Below, piece after piece: positions 1 to 10,029 of a stretch of DNA of 64,000 bases. The DNA is from Rhizoclosmatium globosum (taxonomy: Eukaryota > Chytridiomycota > Chytridiomycetes > Chytridiales > Chytriomycetaceae), in NCBI GenBank assembly GCA_002104985.1, contig MCGO01000068.1, positions 124,001-188,000 of the forward strand. The letters are read 5' to 3'. The notes under the pieces are model-generated. The model was not told the origin of the DNA, did no database searches, and was given only the letters and a program-made list of their open reading frames with translations. The position numbers were made by a program, and so were the translations under genes. Each line of letters begins with the position of its first letter. The first letter of the stretch is position 1.

Positions 1-2263
1 ATTCGAAATCTCAACCTAGAAACTTCACTCTCCTCAATCTCAACACCAGTACTCCACAAATCACAGCTATTTTGTCTTCTCTCGTCTTCAACTCTTCGTT
101 TATGCCCTCCACCCTCTTGCTCCCAGATATCCTCCCGTCCAATCAATTTATACACATCAGAACCCATTCCAGTCTGCGGGTTCCGCCGACACGCATCAAT
201 AGCTTCTTGAAGTGGAATCGCGACACCAAACGGCAAAGAATTCAAAGTCTCGCGCGTCCATCCGCATTCGCACATCACTTTGACACAATCGCTTGGTCCG
301 TTAATTACAAAGGAGCTGTTGATGGCGACGACTTGTTCGAGGAAGGACTGATTCTTTTCTGTATGCATGGGTCCTCGTGAAGTAGGAACTGCAGTCGCAA
401 TGGATTGAAGTGTTGGAAATTCTGATGGAGCTAGCGTTTTCAGAGTTGTTTGAATCCAATCCAAAATGCTCGGAGGAACCAGTTGCAGTGATTCATGTGA
501 TCCAAGAGATATAATCTCACGGAATACGCCTTTGTAGGACAAAGGAGGGTTAAATACGTGGTAGTGTAGGGTAGTTTACACAAAACCTCACCTTCAAAGA
601 CAGTCCCGTCAGAAACGACTCCGAATCTCGCATAATATTCCACATATGAGTTCCATCCAATCCAAGTAGCAATGTGGACCAACAAACGCGTCATTCGTTC
701 CATAGTTGTAGCTGAAACTGTTCCATCCACCTTGTATCCCTCCACCAATAAATGCAAGGCAACAAGCACAAGATGCAGATGCCCAGCTCCAACCCCCGCC
801 TTACTCTCAGAATTCTCAGCAACTTTCCTGTACAATTCGTCAAACTCTCCCTCCACGTCATGTACCCCTGTATCCCAAACACTCTCGAACCCAAGCTCAC
901 CACCCCGTCTCATCATAAACTCCCAATCACTCTCCGTTTTCGCGTCCTCTTCCATCTTCTCAATTCGTTGCCCAAACACGTAAAATAAGACAGCTAAGAA
1001 ATCATTCCACTCATCGTCACGTGTTCCTGAAGATTCAGGGCTGAAATACCGGAATTCAATGAGCTGTTTGTGGAATAGGTCAAACAGGTCTCCAGGCAAG
1101 ATCTGACTTAATGCTGTGATACAGTCTTGGACTATTCTTGAGTGTGGTTGTAGTGAGAGAGAGAGACGGACTAAAGTTCCTGTTGCCAGAGAGAGTGAGA
1201 CGCGGTTTAGCACGCCATGGGAGAGTGTTGTGATGGAAGGTGTGGCTTGGGGAGTGACGGAAGGAAATAAAGATGCAAAAATGGGTATATTAATCTCAAC
1301 AGATCGACCCGTCCAAAGACGCAGTCGTCCGTCTGGATCCAAGTACAAGACATCCGCAAAGTCTTTCCGCGTCGCATTGACAGGTTGAGCCGAGACTGCA
1401 TTCAGGTCACAATGGTGCGAGAGAATTAAGTCATGTTTATGTGGCGAGACTTTTTTGATTTTATAGCCAGACAGGATTGATTTGCTAGAACGTGCGAGCC
1501 ATAGGATGGGAGACGAGTCGTAGTCATGGGATATAAACGTTTCTGTTGCTTGTGCAAAGGTAGAGGAGGGTTCAGACCAGATACGCGTGGCAGTATAATT
1601 TACGGATATTGTAAGTGCATCGTTATCATCCACTGGGGATGGTGGAGGACGAGCAGAGGAGGACTCAACCAAGAACGGATTCTCCTCATCCATCGCATCA
1701 TCCAACTCAACACCCCGTTCATCACCAGCCCGTAGAATCTGCTCATTTACAATCCACAGTTCATGTTTCCTCGATACTTTGTTGAAAGCAACGACGAGAG
1801 ACGAGTCGAGCGCATCGACAACGCCCACCACGTCCCTCCGACCTTTCTTGTCCCTTGTCACGAGCGGCACAAAGTCGCCTTCTTTCGCAACAAACAAATC
1901 GAGGACATTGTGGGGGTCGAGTGATTCGTTGTTTCCGCGGACAAAGAGAAGAGCGAGTGCGGTTGAGTGGAAGAGGGTCGTTGCGGGAAAGGGAACCGGG
2001 GCGTTGTTCAAGAGCGAATTCGAAGTGAGAATTGCGACGGTGTTTGAACAAGAGTCGAATTCGATGCTTTTGGCTGAAGAAGAAAGAGGAAGCGTCGACG
2101 TGCGCGTGGCTCGGCAGTCGCTTTCGATCACAACTCGTTCTCCGACAACAACGACGGCGTGCTCAACTCCATCCACCGAATAGTAGTGTCGCTGGTGTGT
2201 GTTGGAGTAAGTGGATATGTGGTGTATGCCTTGGATTCGTGGTGGTGGTGCTGTTGCCAACAT
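1..2263 (-). CDS. APC1: Anaphase-promoting complex subunit 1 (5' part, runs off left edge)
   Basis: Scaffold subunit of the APC/C ubiquitin ligase, which acts in the nucleus and cytoplasm in mitosis. Exon 1 is about 592-2263 and exon 2 continues from 529 past the left edge; the intron is 530-591 (GTGAGG...AAAG). What shows the family is a stretch aligning with the APC1 N-terminal beta-propeller (a VLYLDPDGRLRLWTG segment corresponding to the human NLVLYTG region), a helical stretch ending LLVHIATWIGWNSYVEYYAR, and in exon 2 the hallmark LPFGVAIPLQEAID followed by RRNPQ and LIGRED. The open frame could start at 2299, but an ATG at 2263 (MLATAPPPRIQGIHH) is equally possible; the first is preferred only if the 12 extra residues are real. 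The propeller part is shorter than the human one. The identification is secure; the exact start is not. Confidence 0.88.
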
Positions 2264-2543
2264 CCTTTTTATTATCTTATTATTACCTTCACAGTTCACC
2301 GCGTTTCAAGTCGTGTCTCAGAGGGCACAGGCAGCAGAATCTTTGAGGCGTCCCATCTTTCACTCGACATTGAAGTAGTTTCTGTGAAGTGGGACCTCCA
2401 AAGAGGAAAGAGAAGGTGAATCCAAAAATCCTCAACCGTTGCATTCGTGAATATTCTTCGTGGAGGGATTTATGAGTTATGAAGTAGCTTTAGATGTGTT
2501 TGAGGAGTTACAGAAGGAGTATGTTATAATGTATGTTGTTTGC

Positions 2544-2552
2544 GGTATTTGG
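2544..2552. repeat. Target-site duplication, left copy
   Basis: GGTATTTGG directly abuts the left inverted repeat and is repeated exactly at 3402-3410 on the other side of the element. Confidence 0.8.
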
Positions 2553-3401
2553 TAGGCTCGGTGCCAGCCTCTCCTCTCTCTTTTTGTTGGGGGCATTTTT
2601 CTCTGGAGGAGAGGCTGGTCCGAAATCAATTAGAAAATCGAACCACCACTGCCCCGCATCCACCGCCTTTTCTCACGATCGGCCCCATCGATTTCCACCA
2701 AACTTGGCACAGATATAGCTAAGTACAATTTATTATGAACCTCAAATTTTGACGTCAAAGCGATGGGCCGATTTCCTGCAAATCGACTCTTGCTGATGCC
2801 ACTTACCAAGGACAGAGCTATAAACTCCTTCCCATATCTGCCACGTTATCTACTAACATTAAAACAACTAAAATAGTGAATTTCGTAGTCTATCATGCCT
2901 GAAGAACAATTTATTTGAGAACACTGTTTCAAGCTAAATAGTTACAGAAAGATTCATAAGTTCATCTCTTTATTATATATTTGAATAAACTAGGCCAAAT
3001 GGCCATGATGTTCTTCGTTTTTCATTGTTTTGTATAGAGAACAGCACTGTTCAAAGTGGCCAGCTGTAAAGCCCTAAAGTGACAAAATCAGTGGTTTCAA
3101 CAATAATTATACTAAATATATGGAGTCTGATGGCAGGTGATAGATTTTGGCTCTGTTCTTGGTAAGTTGGATCAGTAAGGGTCGATTTATGGGATATCCG
3201 CCCATCGCTTTGACATCAAAATTTGAGGTTCATAATAAATTGTACTTAGCTATGTCTGTGCCAAGTTTGGTGGAAATCGATGGGGCCGATCGTGAGAAAA
3301 GGCGGTGGATGCGGGGCAGTGGTGGTTCGATTTTCTAATTGATTTCGGACCAGCCTCTCCTCCGGAGAAAAATGAAAGAGGAGAGGCTGGATTCGAGCCT
3401 A
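2553..3401. mobile_element. 849-base non-autonomous TIR element (MULE-like MITE)
   Basis: The two ends are long inverted repeats: about 2553-2845 on the left matches the reverse complement of about 3130-3401 on the right, very closely over the outer 200 or so bases and more loosely inward. Both outer ends read TAGGCTCG. The element is flanked by a perfect 9-base direct repeat GGTATTTGG (2544-2552 and 3402-3410), the classic mark of transposition. Near each end a second inverted repeat (CCAGCCTCTCCTC ... GAGGAGAGGCTGG) would fold into a subterminal hairpin. No convincing ORF lies inside, so it must have been moved in trans. Long TIRs plus a 9-base target duplication fit Mutator-like elements; the superfamily call is inference. 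Confidence 0.85.
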
Positions 3402-3410
3402 GGTATTTGG
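3402..3410. repeat. Target-site duplication, right copy
   Basis: GGTATTTGG directly abuts the right inverted repeat; exact match to 2544-2552. The rest of the gap up to the LRR gene (3411-3610) is AT-rich with a poly-T run and holds no gene I can see. Confidence 0.8.
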
Positions 3411-3646
3411 CGGAAATGAGTGTTGAGTGTTGAATGATGCATGTGAATGTTAAATAGTTAAAATATATTCGACATTGTTGAAAATACTTTGAGTAATGAA
3501 TTTTTGCTTTTTTTTTTCTTCTTCTAATCCCTTACTGAGTTATATTTATTCTATCTAGTTTCTGGTCCACATTAACCTTTGTGCCACTCCTCAAATTGGA
3601 TTGACTATTTTTGCACCCGGTGAAAGTCCACCTGAAATTCTTCAAC

Positions 3647-4849
3647 ATGATGACCAATAACACCAAGTCGACTACAACAGCAGACCCTGGAAGCACAGAT
3701 GGTTTAACTCTCCTTCAAACCACGTTGGCAGAGCTGGCTTCGCAAAAGCATTCCCTGAACGTCCTTCAAAGCAGCCACGACTCCCTCCAGTCCTCAAACG
3801 ATTCACTCAAAGCATCCAATGAATCTCTCAAAGCTACGATATCTAAAAACCATCACCAAGTCATCCTAGAGATCGAGAAAGTCCGTTGTCTAACAAAGAA
3901 GCATTCCACCCAACTATCTAGTCTCCCAAATGAAGTGGTTTCCCAAATCATCAGTTGGATCCATCCACGATACGCTTGGATGCTGCGGAACCTTTCTAAA
4001 TCCTTCAAAGGGCTCTTGACTTCGAATGGATTCGCTTCGCTGAATTTAAGTCGCTTCATTCCACCACCCAATTTGTCAAATTCTGTTTCGTTACCACAGC
4101 AGGATTACAGCTGGGACCGACTCTTTTTCAATGCGCCTTTATTGTATCAATCCGAATATGCGCGCAAGTTTAAATCCCATCTGTCGGTGTACAAGCCAGC
4201 CGTACAATTTCAGAATCCTCTTCCAAGTGCATGGTTCCCTCATCTCAAAAACCTCACTATCTTGTATTTGAATGGTTGTTCGCTACTTGGTGAAATCCCC
4301 ATAGAAATTGGAGTCCTTCACAGCCTTGAGCTCCTTGATTTGTCACAAAATATGTTGACTGGAGAAATCCCGTCCACAATTGGGAACTTGGTTAATCTGA
4401 AGACGTTATGGTTGTTTCTAAATAGAGGAATTTGTGGCATGCTTCCCATGGAGTTGTTCTCGTTGGTCAAGCTTGAAGACATTAGCCTTTCTGGAACGAG
4501 CTTAATGGGTCCCCTTCCCAGCGGGATAAGCAACCTAAAAAACTTGAAATGCTTGCGGTTGCAACTTTGCCGTAATCCGTTGATGAGTTCCTTTTTATGG
4601 CCTGAGCTTGGCAGCCTTTCCCAGCTGGAGGTATTGGATCTTCAGAAATGCAATCTTTCAGGGACGATTCCGAAAGAGCTTGGACAACTACAGGAGTTAT
4701 TGGAGCTCAGCTTAAGTGACAACAAGTTAGGAGGAATAGTACCAGTGGAGTTGGAAGAGTTGAACTTGGAAGTATGTGAATTGGAGGGTAATTCAAACCT
4801 AGTTTTTCCGTTCGAAGTGCCTGAGCATTGGAATATTGATGCACAGTAA
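3647..4849 (+). CDS. F-box-like / leucine-rich-repeat protein
   Basis: Single-exon gene of about 400 residues. The frame opens at 3611, but the ATGATG at 3647 is the more likely start. An N-terminal Ser/Asn-rich stretch with repeating SLQSSNDSLKASNESL-type heptads (probably coiled coil) leads into an F-box-like helix set (LSSLPNEVVSQIISWIHPRY, about residues 90-130). The second half has leucine-rich repeats of the plant-receptor type, with the consensus LxxLxLSxNxLxGxIPxxIGxL recurring about six times. F-box plus LRR suggests a substrate receptor of an SCF ubiquitin ligase, but the F-box match is weak and no Skp1-contact test was possible. There is no signal peptide or membrane segment, so it is not a receptor kinase-like protein despite the repeat type. 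Confidence 0.7.
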   Translation: MMTNNTKSTTTADPGSTDGLTLLQTTLAELASQKHSLNVLQSSHDSLQSSNDSLKASNESLKATISKNHHQVILEIEKVRCLTKKHSTQLSSLPNEVVSQIISWIHPRYAWMLRNLSKSFKGLLTSNGFASLNLSRFIPPPNLSNSVSLPQQDYSWDRLFFNAPLLYQSEYARKFKSHLSVYKPAVQFQNPLPSAWFPHLKNLTILYLNGCSLLGEIPIEIGVLHSLELLDLSQNMLTGEIPSTIGNLVNLKTLWLFLNRGICGMLPMELFSLVKLEDISLSGTSLMGPLPSGISNLKNLKCLRLQLCRNPLMSSFLWPELGSLSQLEVLDLQKCNLSGTIPKELGQLQELLELSLSDNKLGGIVPVELEELNLEVCELEGNSNLVFPFEVPEHWNIDAQ

Positions 4850-5247
4850 CTTGTGGCATCATTATCTCCCAAGGTTGATTGATAATATATTTTAAAAAGT
4901 CATGTTTTCCTCTTTGAAACTTAGGTTGAGTGCATTCGCGTTGAAGGCGAAGTGACACGGTTGCAGTAGATCTAAACATGAAAGGAGAGAGATTGCCGTA
5001 ACTCTGTCTCACTCTTTTTTGGTTATTCAGGAATCCGTTTACAGTACAATACTTAAGCCATTCAATACGGCGCAAGGTCGTCTAGATTGAAAAATCCATC
5101 TTCTGCATATTGCTTTATTGCTTAGTTTCTAGAATAGAATGGAAAAGAAACCGACGGACTTGTGCATCAGCGCTCTTTGTTTGAGTTACTTATCCACTAA
5201 GGTTGATATTAAAACAACTTCTTGCAATATCAAAACCAATCTAAAAT
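4850..5247. other. Intergenic stretch, nothing recognised
   Basis: Spacer between two same-strand genes. It contains short antisense open frames that look random, and no recognisable RNA or repeat. It presumably holds the LRR gene 3' end and the promoter of the next gene. Confidence 0.5.
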
Positions 5248-5907
5248 ATGAATACTTCAATCCGCTCGCTACAAAAGGTAGTCCGCTGCGTCATTCTCGA
5301 TCAGCCTGGCATTGACTGCGACGAAGAAGTGTCCAATTACATTGCTGAGCTCATTTACGAGCTCCCATCCATTAAAACTGTTTCCGATGACACAGACATT
5401 GATACCATGGCTAAACAAATCGCGGAATCAGTGGCATCTGAAATGATGGATCTCGGCGTCGCGAATACCGTTTCAAGCTGTATTGGATTGTTAGAATCAA
5501 TTCTAGAATCCTACATCTGCGAGCTCAAGTCACCCATACAAACTTCAAGCAGCAAAGAAACTGAGCATGAATTTGAAGAGGATGATGACAATGAAGAAGA
5601 TGACGCGGAAGATTTGTTACCAGGATGCTGCGAAATATGCTACTGCCACAGACGCCTTGGTTTCCATCACTTGATTCCACGCATGACACACAAACGAGTT
5701 GTGAATCGAGGGCTTTTCACAATTGAGGACTGTAGGACGCGAGGGATTATGGTTTGTGGAACTTGTCATCGTACTTTGCATCGTAGATGGACCCATATGG
5801 AGTTGGCGTTGAAGTATAACACGTTGGAAAAAATTATGGCGGATGAAGGGATGGTTAGATATCAAGCATGGGCGGAACGACAGAAGAAGCGTAAAAAGGC
5901 CCTCTGA
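5248..5907 (+). CDS. HNH-like zinc-binding protein, unknown function
   Basis: A 219-residue intronless protein. Residues 1-100 are helical and unrecognised. An acidic linker (EFEEDDDNEEDDAEDLL) follows. The C-terminal third has CCEIC, FHHLIPRMTHKR and CGTCHRTLHRRW, i.e. C-x2-C, the HHLIP histidine pair and C-x2-CH...H, the arrangement of HNH nuclease-type beta-beta-alpha zinc folds. A basic tail (RQKKRKKAL) could be a nuclear-localisation signal. Whether it is an active nuclease or only a DNA-binding fold cannot be decided here; the motif call rests on pattern, not on alignment. Confidence 0.65.
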   Translation: MNTSIRSLQKVVRCVILDQPGIDCDEEVSNYIAELIYELPSIKTVSDDTDIDTMAKQIAESVASEMMDLGVANTVSSCIGLLESILESYICELKSPIQTSSSKETEHEFEEDDDNEEDDAEDLLPGCCEICYCHRRLGFHHLIPRMTHKRVVNRGLFTIEDCRTRGIMVCGTCHRTLHRRWTHMELALKYNTLEKIMADEGMVRYQAWAERQKKRKKAL

Positions 5908-6190
5908 TTTTGGGAGCAGAGAAACCACGATGTGACAATTAAGAGTAAAACAACTGTGATCTGACAATTATTGTACAGAAAATAGATTTACAATCTTTCT
6001 TTCTACTTCTGTCTGATAACTGAGAATTTGTATGGCATTTCGACAACCAGTGATTCACTAAAATAACAGGACCGGTTGCTTTCATTTAACAGGCTCTCTT
6101 TTTGGATTTGTGTTGTATTCCTTGGATGATACGCAGTGGTGGTTCTGTTACCAATATCCTTTATTATTGCGACTAAATCAAGTATCTTCC

Positions 6191-7409
6191 CTAAACAACA
6201 CGGCTCGCTCCAGGTCTCCAAATCCCTTGCTTCCCATCGTGCACAACGCCGTCTTCAACAACCTCAACAACATCTCCAACTGAGACAACTCCAGTCACAC
6301 GCTTGCTGATTGCATTCATTCCAAAACAAGGCTCATATTTCTTGCCCTTATCCACGCGTCTGAACTTCATCATGGTCTTTGTGATTTGTGGATCAGACGC
6401 TCCACCAGTCGTGATATCGTTTCCTGGCATCTGACAACGTGTACAGTGAGACGCAATGTAGAACGTTTCGTTGCCGATACGAAGAGTTTTCCATGAGTCT
6501 TCGGCGAAAGGAGTAAGCTCAGCAGAAGCATCGTTTGGATTTGGAGACACGACGATGTTGGGTCGGAAATGGTAAATAGTGCGTGGCTTAGTTTCCTTTG
6601 GCAAACGCTCATTCACAGCTTGGAGAGAAGTCGTGGATGCAACAAGGAATGGATAACCATCTGCAAACGCGGTTTGACCAACTTGGTCCACGTCAAGCAA
6701 CGACTCAGGTGGTGTGTTCTTTGGATTCAAGTGACGCACAGTTTCAACGCACTTGATAATAAGACGTACTCTGAATCCAAGAAACTTTGAGAACCAATTG
6801 GCAACATTATCGCCTTCGTCAAATCCAATTACGGAATTCTTCCACACATCCGTCGTGATTTTGGGCATACCTTCCACAGTCCTATCACATAGATACATTC
6901 AATACCAATAAATAAAACACAATACTCACTTCCTAAACGGAATAACAAGCTTCGGCAACCCTGGCGCAGAAACAACCATCTCCCCTCCCTCCGCATACGT
7001 CTTGCCCTTCCCCTTCAAAACAGGCTCAACAAGCGCCAATTGCGGACACTCGCGCTGTGTCACAAATGTATGGTCTTCCTCCTTTACCAACATCCACAAG
7101 CGATCGAATTCAAACCCGAACTTGCCGATTGCTGCAGACGTGACACTGATGCCTTTGCATGACTTGATTGGATGGAGAAGGAGTTCAGTAACGATGACTC
7201 CTTTGGCGCGGGCAGCTGCAATTTGGGTTGAGAACGATGGGGATAAGCGATTCGAAATCACAGTTCCAACCTTTCACACGCTTTTGAAGGCTGTTGTAAC
7301 CCACAAGTAACGCGCCGATTGTTAGGGCAGCGATGGTTCCGACAATCAGAGGTCCTTTGGCTTCAAGGAGTTGTTGGGACAACATTCGTTGTTTTTTCGT
7401 TACTTTCAA
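6191..7409 (-). CDS. MOSC-domain molybdenum-cofactor protein (mARC-like)
   Basis: Three exons: 7271-7409, 6930-7215 and 6191-6881, giving about 371 residues. Splicing was fixed by frame: exon 1 ends KRVKA and exon 2 continues ARAKGVIVTELLLHPIKSCK. Exon 1 supplies an N-terminal membrane anchor (PLIVGTIAALTIGALLVGY). MOSC_N is in exon 2 (HPIKSC, FEFDRLWMLV). The MOSC core in exon 3 has HFRPNIVV and the Moco-cysteine region SHCTRCQMPGNDITTG. Family members reduce N-hydroxylated compounds with cytochrome b5 and its reductase, usually at the outer mitochondrial membrane; that role is inferred from the family. It lies head to head with the ARL2 gene, with only 142 bases between start codons. Confidence 0.85.
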
Positions 7410-7551
7410 ACTACTTGGGATTCGTGTTGGGGATTTCGTTTGGATCTCTCCTTTAATCGATGACGTGAATCATTTTATTCTGTTTGAGAGAAGAAGAGAA
7501 GATGCCGCGAGTGGAATGTGTTTAACTGATGAAATAAATAACATCTAAAAA
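7410..7551. promoter_or_regulatory. Shared divergent promoter region (mARC-like / ARL2)
   Basis: The 142 bases between two divergent start codons must hold both 5' leaders and both promoters. I see AT-rich stretches but no clean TATA box that I would call. The assignment is by position only. Confidence 0.5.
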
Positions 7552-8368
7552 ATGGGACTCCTCTCGATTCTCCGCAAACTTAAAGCCCGCGAGAAGGAAA
7601 TGCGCATTCTCATCCTGTAGGCACTTTAAACTATAACCAATGAAGGGCTTTACCTGACTATACTCACAAAGAGGCCTCGACAATGCTGGTAAGACAACCA
7701 TTCTCAAGTGCATCAACGGCGAAGACACGTCTGAAATCTCACCGACCCTCGGATTCAACATTAAAACACTGGAGCATAACGGGTACCTATTCACACTCAA
7801 TAACACCTAGAGTACGCACAGGGCTGACTTTGTTTCCACCCCCCATCCACCTTTATCTGGACAACTCAGCTTCAAACTGAATATTTGGGACGTTGGAGGC
7901 CAGAAATCGATTCGTTCATATTGGAGAAACTACTTTGAGCAGACGGATGGGTTAGTTTGGGTTGTGGACAGTGCTGATCGACCGGACCGTATGGAGGACT
8001 GCCGGAGGGAATTAGCTGCTTTATTGCAAGAGGAGGTAAGTTAAAGATGGCGCCAGGATATCGTAAAAGGAGCAATTGACTTATTGTCATCTCATGAAAC
8101 AGAGACTCGCAGGCGCGACGTTGTTGATATTCGCAAATAAGCAAGATCTTCCTTCAGCGCGAACAAAGGAACAGATTGCAGAGGTTAGTGTTTGGGGGTT
8201 TCGGAATGAAGTTACTGATTCTTGTTGCTGTAGATTCTCAAATTGGCAGATATTCAAACACACCACTGGCACATTGAATCATGCAGTGCTGTAACGGGAG
8301 ACCGGTTACTGAAAGGTATGGATTGGATCGTGGGTGATATTGCTGATCGTGTGTTCATGTTGGATTGA
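7552..8368 (+). CDS. ARL2: ADP-ribosylation factor-like GTPase ARL2
   Basis: Five exons: 7552-7616, 7672-7782, 7870-8035, 8103-8183 and 8234-8368; 185 residues, the usual family length (human 184). The P-loop is GLDNAGKT at residues 23-30, with switch II WDVGGQ and the base-specificity motif NKQD. The signature [19 protein letters not shown] and the start [12 protein letters not shown] point to ARL2 rather than ARF or ARL3. ARL2 works with tubulin-folding cofactors in microtubule biogenesis (family knowledge). Each splice junction keeps the conserved protein in frame. A possible polyadenylation signal, TTAATAAAGG, follows about 30 bases downstream. Confidence 0.93.
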
Positions 8369-8636
8369 CATTGTGCACCTTGACTGTCGTTGCATATCTG
8401 TGTTAATAAAGGCTATTTATCATATTTTCCTTCATATGCTGTTCGACCAAGATTCTGTGTCTCTTTAAATCAGTTTCAAATGATTGACGGTTGGATGCAC
8501 TGCCACTCAACGCACTCTCCTACATCTTTCCCCGCCCTGCCCTGCCTCTCTATTCCTATCCTATGATCACACTACACTTTTGCCTACCTTCTCTACAAGT
8601 CCACGACCCTTAACCAGCACCCCAATCTAACACGGC

Positions 8637-9692
8637 TTGTATTCACCAACAGACTTCCGCATCGAGACACTTCCCGAGCACGCCCAGTTCGCCCATGGTC
8701 TTTTGCACCTGACGCCAACTGTCACGATCCAAGGCCTAATCAAGTTCACTGTCACAAAAGCGAAGCCGTTCAAATCAATCAAGCTCTTGTTCACAGGCTC
8801 AGTTTCCTCGGCCCTGCGAATTCCACCTGCCGATCACGTTCTTTACTCAGAAGAGAAGCTTATCTTCTCTCGCCCAATTCCACTCGAAACCAACATTGTC
8901 TTCACTCTCGGCGAGAAGGAAGTCCCATTCACACTCACTCTCACCCAGGCCGACCTCGCAGGCCTGCCAGGCTCCCTCTCATTCATCTCTAAAGCTAGTC
9001 CACGTGGAGACGAAGCCCGTGTAACATACACTCTCACATCTCAAATCGAAACTGCTTCCTCCTTCTTCTCTCCCTCAAAGAAACTCACTACCTCAGAAGA
9101 CGTTGATCTGCCGTTATACAACCCTACACGTCTTTTAATCTCTCAGCAGACGGACACGACGGCATTCATTTCGGGAATCACACCTCAACTGGAATATCGT
9201 GTCACTGTCTCACGCAGCACTATCTCGCTTCACCAGCCTGTAACTTTCCACGTGCACACAGTTCAAGCTCTTGCAGAAGATGTTGTCATCAAGTCTTTGC
9301 AAACGAGAATCCGCCAAGATATCGTGATCCATTCGGAGCAAAGAACCAAGAAGGTTTCATCGATTATTGCATTGGGCGCTGGAAAGTTTTATCCAAAGCC
9401 TGTCGAAACTGCTGCTGCAGGATACGTTTCATGGACGGGTGAGGCAGTTGCTCAAGTTGGAGAACGGAGCGCAACATTGAAGAGAAAGGATACGTCGAAA
9501 AAGACTGAAGCGTTCAGTACTGGTTCTGGATGGGAGGGCATGTTTGAAGTGAAGCATTTTGCAGAACTTGCTGTTGTTTTGAAGGATGGGAAGGAGGTTT
9601 GTTTCAGTATTCCCATGGAATTAGAGGCTGTGGATCCAGAGACGAAAGAGTGGCTTTTGATTCATTCTCCAAAGATTTTGCAAGAAGAGTAG
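8637..9692 (+). CDS. Arrestin-domain (ART-like) protein, start exon unresolved
   Basis: About 350 residues in one open frame. It resembles the arrestin N- and C-domain beta sandwiches: VTIQGLIKFTVTKAKPFKSI, then IPLETNIVFTLGEKEVPFTL, then a second half RVTVSRSTISLHQPVTFHV. Fungal arrestin-related adaptors link membrane cargo to ubiquitin ligases for endocytosis. The frame has no ATG near its start and has a stop at 8628-8630, so the true start is probably in a short upstream exon, with an acceptor near ACCAACAG (about 8646-8653); I could not fix that exon. No PPxY motif is visible, which is unusual for classic ART adaptors; a VPS26-like or other arrestin-fold protein is the alternative. Confidence 0.65.
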   Translation: MYSPTDFRIETLPEHAQFAHGLLHLTPTVTIQGLIKFTVTKAKPFKSIKLLFTGSVSSALRIPPADHVLYSEEKLIFSRPIPLETNIVFTLGEKEVPFTLTLTQADLAGLPGSLSFISKASPRGDEARVTYTLTSQIETASSFFSPSKKLTTSEDVDLPLYNPTRLLISQQTDTTAFISGITPQLEYRVTVSRSTISLHQPVTFHVHTVQALAEDVVIKSLQTRIRQDIVIHSEQRTKKVSSIIALGAGKFYPKPVETAAAGYVSWTGEAVAQVGERSATLKRKDTSKKTEAFSTGSGWEGMFEVKHFAELAVVLKDGKEVCFSIPMELEAVDPETKEWLLIHSPKILQEE

Positions 9693-10029
9693 AGTCGGTA
9701 ACGTCCTAGAGTGCTTGTTTTCAACTTTTAACTTCTCTGAATAAACTATTATCACAATAATATGTCCTTCATATCATTAATTTTGCAGCTTATTATTTAT
9801 AATTATATTCTACGATCATGCTCGTGAGTGATGACTGTATCTGTCAGATTTGAAAGACATAAATGTGAGAAAACACCCATCCTCAGGTAAACAGTTCGGC
9901 TAAAAACCTGTCCCGAGCTTCTGAAGTATAATCTATGATTGGCACTGTTTGCTTAAAATGTAAGCAAGTTGTTGTGATTGAAGCCACAAAAGAACTGCTT
10001 TTAATGTGGTGTAACATTTTCAAAATCAA
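9693..10029. other. Convergent intergenic stretch
   Basis: AT-rich 3' region between the arrestin-like gene and the convergent MYND gene. Contains AATAAA-like sequences, consistent with two facing 3' ends. No other feature seen. Confidence 0.5.

Noticed and set aside
72..380. 102-codon plus-strand ORF
   Set aside because: It is antisense to the APC1 exon 2, whose frame carries the LPFGVAIPL family motif.
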